A DNA stretch of 10,706 bases. Origin: Sulfurovum sp. Its GTDB lineage: Bacteria > Campylobacterota > Campylobacteria > Campylobacterales > Sulfurovaceae. The notes under the pieces are model-generated. The model was not told the DNA's origin and did not search any database. It was given only the letters and a program-made list of their open reading frames with translations. Below, piece by piece: positions 1-6,034 of this stretch. The stretch covers positions 1 through 10,706 of the forward strand of contig DQVJ01000051.1 in the NCBI GenBank assembly GCA_015661795.1, written 5' to 3'. Position 1 is the stretch's first letter. Every line of letters begins with the position of its first letter. Both the position numbers and the translations under genes were made by a program.

Positions 1-1464
1 AAGAAGTACTTGAAGACGCGTTTTTCTAAGCTCAAACTTCTCATCATTGACGAGATTTCTATGGTCTCTCCTGAGATGTTTTCGGCGATGGATTTGATAC
101 TGCGTGGGTTCAAGGGAAATGAAGCTCCTTTTGGTGGGGTGCAGGTGGTCATCTCTGGTGATTTCTTTCAGCTCCCACCTGTGAGCAAGACACCCAAAGA
201 CAAACGCTTCGCATGGCAGTCTGAGGCGTGGAAGGCACTAGAGCTTCAGACCTGCTACCTAGAAGAGAAGTTTAGACAAGATGACAGCAGACTCATAGGC
301 ATACTAGATGACATACGCTCTGGAGAGATATCTGCTACTTCTGAAGAGCTACTAGCCAGCAGACAACAAGCCACACTGGCCATAAATACACCTACCAGAC
401 TTTACACACATAATCTAGACGTTGACCGTATCAACCAAGAGGAGTTAGACAAGCTTGAGAACGAGGAAAAACTCTTTGTCTGTGACCACAAAGGCACAGA
501 AAAGAACATAGAGAAAATCTTTAAATCTTCGCTGGTATTAGAGCGTCTGACACTTAAAAAAGGTGCAGTGGTTATCTTCATAAAGAATAACGCTGAAGCA
601 GGCTATGTCAATGGTACTACAGGCAAAGTAGAGAGCTTTAGCCCTATAGATAAAATGCCAATAGTCCGTACCACTGAGGGCAAAAAAATCAAGCTAGACC
701 TAGAAGACTGGAGCCTAGAAAACGACTCTGGCAAAGTCACTGCCACTGTCTCACAAGTACCACTGCGTCTAGCATGGGCTATCACCATACACAAGTCACA
801 GGGGATGACTCTAGACGCAGCAGAGATAGACCTCTCCAAGACCTTTGAAAGTGGGCAGGGGTATGTGGCACTTTCGCGTATCAAAAACATAGAGGGCTTG
901 CGCCTGATGGGGCTAAACCCTATGGCGTTACGAGTAGATCCACTTATACTCCATGTGGACTCTCGCATTAAAGGTGCATCACTCAAGGCAAGAGAGCTTA
1001 TGGAGTCACTGAGCCCAGAAGCTTTTGAGTCACAGTGTGAAGAGCATATACGCCGTATGGGTGGGGTAGTAGAAAAATCTAAGATAGAAGAAGAAAGAGC
1101 CAATATCAAAGCAGGCAAACCCTCACACTCTGCCTACGTCACCGCCACACACATCAAGACTAAAAACCTCATAGCCAAGTCGAACACACTCATCTCTCTT
1201 GCCACTAACAGAGGACTAGCCAAAGGGACGATAGTACAACACCTAGCCCTCATTAAAGAGGAAGAACCCGAGTTTGATATGAATAAATATAAACCTAACC
1301 AAGAGACCTTTGATACAGTAGAAACGATGGTACTTAAACTCATGACTAAAAAGATGCCTGAGAACTTTTCTGATGATGGAAAGCTACGCCTCAAGCCTGT
1401 ATTTGAGGCTTTAGATGGTAAAGTAAGTTATGATGATATTCGGCTTTGTATGGTATTTATATAG
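1..1464 (+). CDS. PIF1-like DNA helicase with C-terminal helix-turn-helix domain, 5' end missing
   Basis: Partial gene: the reading frame is open from base 1, so the N-terminus with the Walker A (P-loop) motif lies outside the window. A TTG at position 10 is unlikely to be the true start. The visible part holds most of a superfamily 1B helicase of the PIF1/RecD2 group: Walker B LLIIDEISMV near the start, motif III GDFFQLPPV, a YLEEKFRQ motif, a YVNGTTGKV segment, and motifs V/VI around AITIHKSQGMT and YVALSRIKNIEGLRL. These are ATP-binding and DNA-translocating elements. The last roughly 110 residues form a separate region resembling the HTH_40 domain found at the C-terminus of some RecQ and PIF1-like helicases, probably for DNA binding or partner contact. 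PIF1 proteins unwind 5'-3' and help resolve G-quadruplexes and stalled forks; that role here is inferred from the family. The gene ends in TAG, with no convincing terminator hairpin after it. Confidence 0.9.
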   Translation, partial: KKYLKTRFSKLKLLIIDEISMVSPEMFSAMDLILRGFKGNEAPFGGVQVVISGDFFQLPPVSKTPKDKRFAWQSEAWKALELQTCYLEEKFRQDDSRLIGILDDIRSGEISATSEELLASRQQATLAINTPTRLYTHNLDVDRINQEELDKLENEEKLFVCDHKGTEKNIEKIFKSSLVLERLTLKKGAVVIFIKNNAEAGYVNGTTGKVESFSPIDKMPIVRTTEGKKIKLDLEDWSLENDSGKVTATVSQVPLRLAWAITIHKSQGMTLDAAEIDLSKTFESGQGYVALSRIKNIEGLRLMGLNPMALRVDPLILHVDSRIKGASLKARELMESLSPEAFESQCEEHIRRMGGVVEKSKIEEERANIKAGKPSHSAYVTATHIKTKNLIAKSNTLISLATNRGLAKGTIVQHLALIKEEEPEFDMNKYKPNQETFDTVETMVLKLMTKKMPENFSDDGKLRLKPVFEALDGKVSYDDIRLCMVFI

Positions 1465-1638
1465 TATTAGCTAAAAAACTTGCTATATTTATATATAAAG
1501 TCAAACATATAGAGTGTGAGGTGATAACTATAGCCATATAGAAAGCTTTATGTAAATCCTGTAAGCAGTCAGAAGAAAATATAGAAATCTTCTTACGAGT
1601 GTTAGGCAATTCATAACATTTAAACGATAAAATACAAC
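1465..1638. other. AT-rich intergenic region, no gene seen
   Basis: This 174-base gap separates the helicase and YjbQ genes. It is strongly AT-rich. Two weak inverted repeats can be drawn: ATATAG/CTATAT just after the helicase stop, and AGAAGA (1571-1576) with TCTTCT (1588-1593). Neither is GC-rich or followed by a T-run, so I do not call a terminator. No ORF with a ribosome binding site and no tRNA-like fold was found. The right edge carries the probable promoter of the next gene. Confidence 0.5.
1628..1633 (+). promoter_or_regulatory. Putative -10 box of the YjbQ gene
   Basis: TAAAAT lies only five bases before the ATG at 1639. There is no good -35 box and no Shine-Dalgarno sequence between it and the ATG. 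If used, transcription would begin at or within a base or two of the start codon. The hexamer is common in AT-rich DNA, so this is a weak call. Confidence 0.3.
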
Positions 1639-2064
1639 ATGAAAACCATCCAAAAAACCATCAACATACCAGCAAAACCAAGAGGCTTTCATCTCATAGA
1701 TGAGGTGATACAAGATGCCTTAGCTTCAGACATAGCACAGATGCGTGTGGGTACACTCCATATCTTCCTTAAACATACTTCTGCTTCTTTGGCTCTGGGA
1801 GAAAACTACGAAAAAGAGGTACGAGACGACCTAGAGAGCTTTTTTAACGATGTGGTAGATGAAGACAAACCTTACTATACACATACCTATGAGGGAAAAG
1901 ATGACATGCCTGCACACATCAAGTCTGTCATCATCGGTGCATCGGTGAGTGTACCCATCACAGATGGCAGACTCAATCTTGGCACATGGCAGGGCATCTA
2001 CCTCAATGAACATAGAGACTTTGCTTCTGCAAGAGAAGTGGTGCTTACGGTGATGGGTGCATAG
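1639..2064 (+). CDS. yjbQ: YjbQ/UPF0047 family protein (secondary thiamine-phosphate synthase-like)
   Basis: The 141-residue product is close to the usual length of the YjbQ family (about 130-140 residues). It shows the conserved blocks in order: KHTSASL at residues 45-51, DDLE near 63-66, DDMPAHIK at 88-95, and GTWQGIYLNEHR at 115-126. The conserved histidines of these blocks probably form the active-site cleft. E. coli YjbQ can replace thiamine-phosphate synthase weakly in vivo, which gives the annotation name, but the physiological role of the family is not settled. The start at ATG 1639 gives the normal N-terminus. No Shine-Dalgarno sequence precedes it, so initiation is unusual, perhaps leaderless. 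The gene stands alone, about 100 bases before the next one. A TenA-like gene lies about 2 kb away on the other strand, so a thiamine link is possible but not shown. Confidence 0.9.
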   Translation: MKTIQKTINIPAKPRGFHLIDEVIQDALASDIAQMRVGTLHIFLKHTSASLALGENYEKEVRDDLESFFNDVVDEDKPYYTHTYEGKDDMPAHIKSVIIGASVSVPITDGRLNLGTWQGIYLNEHRDFASAREVVLTVMGA

Positions 2065-2099
2065 ATGGGTATAAAGTGTACTTGAAATAGAAAAATATA

Positions 2100-2105
2100 T
2101 ATAAT
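2100..2105 (+). promoter_or_regulatory. Putative -10 box (TATAAT) of the DUF3024-UDG pair
   Basis: A perfect TATAAT sits in the 100-base gap after the YjbQ gene, about 60 bases before the next start codon. No -35 hexamer occurs at 16-18 bases upstream; a TTGAAA at 2082-2087 is too close (12 bases). A missing -35 is normal for Campylobacterota sigma70 promoters. The surrounding DNA is very AT-rich, so a chance match is possible. Confidence 0.4.
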
Positions 2106-2164
2106 AAACTAGAAAAAGAAGAGTTATAAAAAGTACTTATTTCAAAAGTAAAAGGAGATAAAGC

Positions 2165-2506
2165 ATGATACCTCCCATACAAAAACAACTGGCCATCATG
2201 CAGATGGAGAAGTATTGTAAAAACCGTATACCTGTACATGCACAGCATCAAGTCAAGTCCAAGTATGTACTTGAAAAAAATACCATTACGCTCATGGAAT
2301 CAAGAGTCAAATGGAATGATGAGTCTATATGGATAGACATACCCATAGCAAAGATGAAGTATGAGGCTAAAAGCATGACATGGAAACTGTACTGTGTCAG
2401 GGAAAATGGAAAATGGGTAAGTTATGAAGGGCTAGAACCTCAAAAAGACTTGCAAGAGTGCATAGATGAGGTAGAGCTTGACCCTATGTATGTGTTTGGT
2501 GGTTAA
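2165..2506 (+). CDS. DUF3024 family protein of unknown function
   Basis: The 113-residue product resembles the DUF3024 family by its overall pattern: an N-terminal segment ending in RIPVHAQHQV, a beta-rich middle with VTL/ITLMESR-type strands, the phrase IPIAKMKY, then TWKLYCVRENGKWVSYEGLEP, and an acidic end with ELDPMYVFGG that matches the family's usual closing ELDPxGxFxG. No signal peptide or membrane segment is seen, so it should be cytoplasmic. No function is known for the family. The start is well supported by an AAGGAGA ribosome binding site at 2152-2158, six bases before ATG. The stop codon is one base before the ATG of the following glycosylase-like gene, so the two are almost certainly co-transcribed and translationally coupled. 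Confidence 0.8.
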   Translation: MIPPIQKQLAIMQMEKYCKNRIPVHAQHQVKSKYVLEKNTITLMESRVKWNDESIWIDIPIAKMKYEAKSMTWKLYCVRENGKWVSYEGLEPQKDLQECIDEVELDPMYVFGG

Positions 2507-2507
2507 T

Positions 2508-3182
2508 ATGACTTTTGCCAAACATATTTTAGACTTCTACTTCACTTTGGACAAAAAACCACCACTACCCAAAGGTATAGAAGCCATCTATCCTTTTGAT
2601 AACTCCCAGACAAAAGAACTCATGCAAACTTTTTTTCATAAATATTATGATGATACGAATCCTCGTACCTACCTCATAGGCATTAACCCTGGGCGTTTAG
2701 GGTCTGGCGTGACGGGTATAGGGTTTGCAGATGCGTATCATTTGGAAAAGTACTGCGATATGCCCAATGATTTTGATAAGCGTGTAGAGATATCTGCTGC
2801 TTTTATGTTTGAAGTCATGGAAGCCTATGGCGGGGTAGAGAAGTTTTATGCGGACTTCTTTTTTACTACTGTCATGCCATTGGGCTTACTTAAAGGTGCT
2901 AAAAACTACAACTACTACGATGATAAAGAAACACAAAAGAGTTTAGAGCCTTATATCACAAAAACACTGCTACAACAGATGGCACTACCACAAGCAAAGC
3001 CTAACATCATTTGTGTAGGTACAGGTAAAAACTTGAAATATTTAGAAGCGTTTAGCGACAAGCAGCACTGTTTTGAGAGTATTGATGTACTACCTCACCC
3101 TCGCTGGGTGATGCAGTACAGACGTAAGGCAAAGCAGAAGTATATAGCGATGTATTTAGATGTTTTGATGAAAAATATATGA
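2508..3182 (+). CDS. SMUG2-like uracil-DNA glycosylase family protein (DUF4918)
   Basis: The 224-residue product carries two hallmarks of the SMUG branch of the uracil-DNA glycosylase superfamily. Motif I is GINPGRLGSGVTGIGF at residues 58-73, with Asn60 at the position of the catalytic asparagine. Motif II is LPHPRWVMQYRRK at 195-207, with His197. The arrangement fits the bacterial SMUG2/DUF4918 group rather than classic Ung. The expected role is removal of uracil or damaged pyrimidines from DNA in base-excision repair; activity is inferred from the family. I use ATG 2508 rather than an upstream TTG at 2478, because the ATG follows the DUF3024 stop by one base and has GGTGG just before it. 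The upstream extension would overlap the previous gene. Alternative: a glycosylase-fold protein with another nucleic-acid role. Confidence 0.8.
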   Translation: MTFAKHILDFYFTLDKKPPLPKGIEAIYPFDNSQTKELMQTFFHKYYDDTNPRTYLIGINPGRLGSGVTGIGFADAYHLEKYCDMPNDFDKRVEISAAFMFEVMEAYGGVEKFYADFFFTTVMPLGLLKGAKNYNYYDDKETQKSLEPYITKTLLQQMALPQAKPNIICVGTGKNLKYLEAFSDKQHCFESIDVLPHPRWVMQYRRKAKQKYIAMYLDVLMKNI

Positions 3183-3198
3183 GTATTTCAGATTTTTT

Positions 3199-3227
3199 AT
3201 GACATATTTACGTCTTCTGTGTACAAT
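3199..3227 (+). promoter_or_regulatory. Sigma70-type promoter of the ArsI-like gene
   Basis: ATGACA (3199-3204, five of six matches to TTGACA), a spacer of exactly 17 bases, and TACAAT (3222-3227, five of six matches to TATAAT). Predicted start is near 3234. This leaves a 16-base leader with an AAGGA ribosome binding site at 3239-3243, six bases before the ATG at 3250. It indicates that the gene is transcribed separately from the upstream glycosylase gene. Confidence 0.6.
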
Positions 3228-3249
3228 AATGCTCTAAAAAGGATTTTCA

Positions 3250-3744
3250 ATGCAAAAAAGATTACATATACATATGTCTGTAGACAACATAGAACAAAGT
3301 ATCGCTTTTTATTCGGTGCAGTTTAATGCAGAACCTACTAAGGTAAAAGATGACTATGCCCAGTGGTTGGTAGATGATCTAGCACTAAACTTTGCCATCT
3401 CAACACGAGGGGAGAAAAAAGGTGTGAACCACCTTGGTGTACAGTATGAAAGTGATGAAGCACTTTTATCAGCACAGACACTTTTTGAAGAAAAAGGGAT
3501 TAAGGGTAAAGAAGACAAAGGTGCAGTGTGTTGTTATAAAGAGTCTAACAAGTACTGGGTAGAAGACCCAACAGGTATGGTATGGGAGAACTATCACTCA
3601 GTAGGTGACATAGAAGTATTTGGTGTAGACAGTGGTGAGACATCTGATGGTTGTTGTGTGCCTACTTTTGGCAGTTTTTCTGAAACACCTCAAAGTACAG
3701 ATGCTTGTTGTACGCAACCTGAAGATGGTAGTACGTGCTGTTAA
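3250..3744 (+). CDS. ArsI/CadI-type VOC family metalloprotein with Cys-Cys tail
   Basis: The 164-residue product has one vicinal-oxygen-chelate (glyoxalase-like) domain over residues 1 to about 120, then a flexible tail. His6, His61 and Glu113 line up with the Fe(II) ligands of ArsI, the C-As lyase that demethylates trivalent methylarsenicals and related organoarsenicals. Cys94-Cys95 (AVCCY) match the ArsI cysteine pair that binds trivalent arsenic. The blocks NFAISTRG, NHLGVQYES and WVEDPTGMVWENYH are typical of the ArsI/CadI family. The tail adds three more pairs, Cys135-136, Cys153-154 and the final Cys163-164, probably for metal(loid) capture. Some homologues carry similar tails. No ArsR, ArsB or ArsM gene is adjacent, so arsenic as the substrate is an inference; cadmium-related CadI function is the alternative. 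Its stop and that of the convergent CDGSH gene lie 10 bases apart. Confidence 0.85.
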   Translation: MQKRLHIHMSVDNIEQSIAFYSVQFNAEPTKVKDDYAQWLVDDLALNFAISTRGEKKGVNHLGVQYESDEALLSAQTLFEEKGIKGKEDKGAVCCYKESNKYWVEDPTGMVWENYHSVGDIEVFGVDSGETSDGCCVPTFGSFSETPQSTDACCTQPEDGSTCC

Positions 3745-3754
3745 CGTCTAGTCG

Positions 3755-4000
3755 TTACACTTCAAAGTCAAAATTCATCTTTTCCCTGATGGCATGTGTG
3801 CCATCACAATAGGGTAAGTTCTTACTTTTTTTACAGGCACATAGATAGGTTGGTAAAGATTTTTCTGCCACAAATTTTTGAGGTTTAAAGTCTGTGCCTT
3901 TATGACTACCGTCACAAAACACAAAGTTTGCACTTTTACCACAGGTACAAAACATGTAGGTTTCACCTTCGATGAGGTCTACTTTTACGGGATATTCCAT
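3755..4000 (-). CDS. Double CDGSH-type [2Fe-2S] protein
   Basis: The 81-residue product holds two CDGSH iron-sulfur motifs in tandem. The first has Cys18, Cys20, Cys29 and His33 (CTCGKSANFVFCDGSH). The second has Cys54, Cys56, Cys65 and His69 (CACKKSKNLPYCDGTH). Each should ligate one redox-active, acid-labile [2Fe-2S] cluster with three cysteines and one histidine. There is no signal peptide or membrane anchor, so it is soluble and cytoplasmic. Bacterial members are linked to electron transfer or iron-sulfur/redox balance; no specific role can be read here. I choose ATG 4000 (MEYPVKV) over an upstream TTG at 4015, because GGAG stands at the right distance before the ATG. It follows the TenA-like gene by 24 bases on the same strand and is likely co-transcribed with it. 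Confidence 0.9.
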   Translation of the reverse strand: MEYPVKVDLIEGETYMFCTCGKSANFVFCDGSHKGTDFKPQKFVAEKSLPTYLCACKKSKNLPYCDGTHAIREKMNFDFEV

Positions 4001-4024
4001 CGTTTCTCCATTCAATAACTTAGT

Positions 4025-4678
4025 TTATATTTTCCATTGTTCTTGTTTATGCGCACTATCCCAAAACATCCACTCCAGCTGAGAGGTTTTGATAAACACT
4101 TCTTCCATCTTGGCTAAGTTCTCAGGTGAAGCCGTGAGGGCATAGGTGTTGGTAATATCAATGGCTTTTTGTACGGCAAGAGCAAATTCATCACTGGCAT
4201 ACGTGTTTATCCATGACTGGTAGTCGTTAGCCCCACGGTTTCCTTGCATTCTGAGTATGAAGTCTCCTACCTCTTTATAGATAGTAAAGCATGGCAGTAC
4301 AGCAGCAATGCCCACTTCTACAGACTCGTTGTTCACGATACGTGCTAAATAGGAGTTGTACAATTCACAGGTAGGTGAAGGTGTAGGGTTGATATATTTT
4401 TGTTCCAAAAATGTTTTATGCAAGGCATCTTCTACTTGTATAATGCCTGTAGCAGCTTCATAGAAAAACTGTGTTTCTTCTGCTCTATGGCATTTGGTTC
4501 CTACGGTGACCAGTGATTTTTTATATTCGTTGAGATAGAGTGAATCTTGATTGACATAAAACCCAAAGATATCTTTGTCAAGCGTATTTTGCATTAGTTC
4601 TATGACAAAGTCATGTTTGATGATAGCATGAAAGATATGTTCTGTTTTCTTTCGCGTTTCGTCGTACCAGTTTTGCAT
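4025..4678 (-). CDS. tenA: TenA-like thiaminase II / aminopyrimidine aminohydrolase
   Basis: The 217-residue product has the expected length and pattern of the all-helical TenA/THI-4 family. Asp45 (in QDSLYL), Cys130 (in LPCFTIYKEVG) and Glu202 (in QLEWMFWDSAH) fall at the positions of the pyrimidine-binding aspartate, catalytic cysteine and proton-handling glutamate of B. subtilis TenA (Asp44, Cys135, Glu205). TenA hydrolyses aminomethyl-aminopyrimidine breakdown products of thiamine to hydroxymethylpyrimidine for salvage; TenA_C proteins with the cysteine usually do this in the cytoplasm. A GGAGA ribosome binding site stands just before the ATG, and an extended -10 promoter lies further up. 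The downstream partner is a double CDGSH protein. No other thi gene is adjacent apart from the distant YjbQ gene, so the salvage role is inferred from the family and catalytic residues. Confidence 0.88.
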   Translation of the reverse strand: MQNWYDETRKKTEHIFHAIIKHDFVIELMQNTLDKDIFGFYVNQDSLYLNEYKKSLVTVGTKCHRAEETQFFYEAATGIIQVEDALHKTFLEQKYINPTPSPTCELYNSYLARIVNNESVEVGIAAVLPCFTIYKEVGDFILRMQGNRGANDYQSWINTYASDEFALAVQKAIDITNTYALTASPENLAKMEEVFIKTSQLEWMFWDSAHKQEQWKI

Positions 4679-4703
4679 CTATAATCTCCTGCAGTTTTAA
4701 AGT

Positions 4704-4712
4704 AGTATATCA
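4704..4712 (-). promoter_or_regulatory. Extended -10 promoter of the tenA-CDGSH pair
   Basis: On the minus strand the sequence reads TGATATACT, an extended -10 (TG-N-TATAAT type) with five of six -10 matches. The predicted start near 4697 gives a leader of about 19 bases that contains the GGAGA site of tenA. No -35 hexamer is recognisable. Confidence 0.5.
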
Positions 4713-4738
4713 GATAAGGTTTACACTATGGATGTTAG

Positions 4739-5059
4739 TTAGTCATCATTATGTAGTTGACCACTAAAATCAAAGCCAAACTTCATTTTATTGGCTATCT
4801 CTTCTTGTACTTCATCTATGAGGTCTTCAGTTTCATTTTCTATTCTTTCTATCAGATATCTTTGTTCTTTTTCTCGTTTGAAGGTATGGAGTTTGTAGGG
4901 TTTGTCTGTACCAAATTTCTCTATAAATGCCTCAAGCGTATCTTCCCAAATGACGGTTAATTCATGTTCTATCGTTCGTTCCTCATCTTCATCGGGAAGT
5001 GTGTAGTTGAAAGCAACTTCTTCTATATATGTGATTACTTCAAATGTCTTATCGGGCAT
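4739..5059 (-). CDS. Acidic 106-residue protein of unknown function
   Basis: I do not recognise this family. The product is very acidic, with clusters such as LPDEDEERTIEHE and a C-terminal helix-like stretch rich in Glu, Asp, Ile and Leu. The N-terminus FEVITYIEEVAFNY suggests beta strands; the middle KPYKLHTFKREKEQRYLIERI is more basic and may be amphipathic. There is no signal peptide, membrane segment, cysteine or known metal motif, so a soluble cytoplasmic protein is expected. Reality as a gene is supported by an AGGAAA ribosome binding site before ATG, a possible extended -10 further up, and a non-random protein-like composition. It lies 60 bases upstream of the tenA start on the same strand, but tenA has its own predicted promoter, so the two may be independent. 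Confidence 0.7.
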   Translation of the reverse strand: MPDKTFEVITYIEEVAFNYTLPDEDEERTIEHELTVIWEDTLEAFIEKFGTDKPYKLHTFKREKEQRYLIERIENETEDLIDEVQEEIANKMKFGFDFSGQLHNDD

Positions 5060-5090
5060 GATTGTTTCCTTTTGTATTAATTTTATTATT

Positions 5091-5099
5091 GTTATATCA
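5091..5099 (-). promoter_or_regulatory. Putative extended -10 promoter of the acidic-protein gene
   Basis: The minus strand reads TGATATAAC, an extended -10 with five of six -10 matches, about 32 bases before the ATG at 5059. No -35 is visible. The block is AT-rich, so confidence is moderate to low. Confidence 0.38.
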
Positions 5100-5146
5100 A
5101 AGATAGCTTTAAATTGGATATATTTTCTCCGATTTACAATAATTTT

Positions 5147-6031
5147 TTAAATAGTTGCTACATTCTTTTTACTTAGAGGCTTTGTAATCAAATATCCACC
5201 CAAAAGTACAGGTAGTATCCCCATCATTTGTCTAAATTCTGGTATTTCATCTAAATAAAGATAGGCAAAAAACAGTGTAAAGAGTGGGAGTAAGGCGAGC
5301 ATCGCTGAAAGTTTTGTGATGGACATGCGGTTAAGGGCTTCTATCCACATGATTTTGGCGGCTACATAAATACCAATTGCGATGAGAAACAAATAAGGTA
5401 GGGCAGACATAAAGTTTTCATAATGTACAGCAGGTTCTAAAAAATACGCAAGAGCTGCGACAAAAGGGAAGCCCACTACAGTTCTAAATCCCAGTATAGT
5501 CTCAGCAGAGCAGTACACACGTGCGCGTTTTTGATATAGATTTACTATGGGAGCCATAGCAGAGGCAAGGAGGATGAGCCAGTCTCCTTTGTTTAAATTC
5601 ATATCATTTGGGATAAGTATGATGAGTGCGCCTATGGTCATAAATATGGCTCCGATGAGATGGATTTTGTCCATCTTTTCTTTACCAAGGACGTTAAAAT
5701 AGAGATATGAAAAAAGTACCTGTAAAAATACGATAACAGCCATGTTCCCTGCTGTGGTATATCGCAACCCTATAAAAATAAGGATAAAAATAGTAGTAAT
5801 CCAAAAAGTTGTTAGCAGCAAGTCCTTGTATGCATTTTTATTTTTAAGTTCTTGAAACCGCTTACGCTTGTACATAATAGCCATATAAAAGAAGAAGGCT
5901 ATAACAAGGCTATACATATAGGTATGTAAAGCGCCTATGTAAGACATTGCTACGATGGAGAGTATGGGGAACCATGACTCTAGGATACTCAGTCCCACCA
6001 TCAGTAGTTCGCCTTCGCGTACGCGTGTCAT
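5147..6031 (-). CDS. EamA/DMT superfamily membrane transporter
   Basis: The 294-residue product has about ten hydrophobic segments in two repeated halves, the pattern of EamA (DUF6) drug/metabolite transporters. Recognisable pieces are AGNMAVIVFLQVLFSYLYF in the first half, GAIFMTIGALIIL before the central loop, and LSAMLALLPLFTLFFAYLYLDE with the closing GGYLIT in the second half. The C-terminus is lysine-rich and probably cytoplasmic. Substrate cannot be predicted; family members export amino acids, metabolites or toxic compounds through the inner membrane. ATG 6031 lies three bases after the stop of the ADP-ribosylglycohydrolase-like gene, implying translational coupling. ATG 6001 (codon 11) is an alternative start, because AAGGCGA precedes it and the longer start has no ribosome binding site. 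Confidence 0.85.
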   Translation of the reverse strand: MTRVREGELLMVGLSILESWFPILSIVAMSYIGALHTYMYSLVIAFFFYMAIMYKRKRFQELKNKNAYKDLLLTTFWITTIFILIFIGLRYTTAGNMAVIVFLQVLFSYLYFNVLGKEKMDKIHLIGAIFMTIGALIILIPNDMNLNKGDWLILLASAMAPIVNLYQKRARVYCSAETILGFRTVVGFPFVAALAYFLEPAVHYENFMSALPYLFLIAIGIYVAAKIMWIEALNRMSITKLSAMLALLPLFTLFFAYLYLDEIPEFRQMMGILPVLLGGYLITKPLSKKNVATI

Positions 6032-6034
6032 GGT

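Noticed and set aside
603..1118. 171-codon minus-strand frame inside the helicase gene
   Set aside because: It lies fully opposite a gene with clear helicase motifs; its serine-, leucine- and arginine-rich product looks like an antisense shadow and has no ribosome binding site.
1458..1600. Possible terminator hairpins after the helicase gene
   Set aside because: The inverted repeats are short and AT-rich, have loops of more than ten bases, and lack a T-run.
3742..3757. Inverted repeat TAACG/CGTTA holding both convergent stop codons
   Set aside because: Only five base pairs with no T-tract on either strand; too weak to call a bidirectional terminator.
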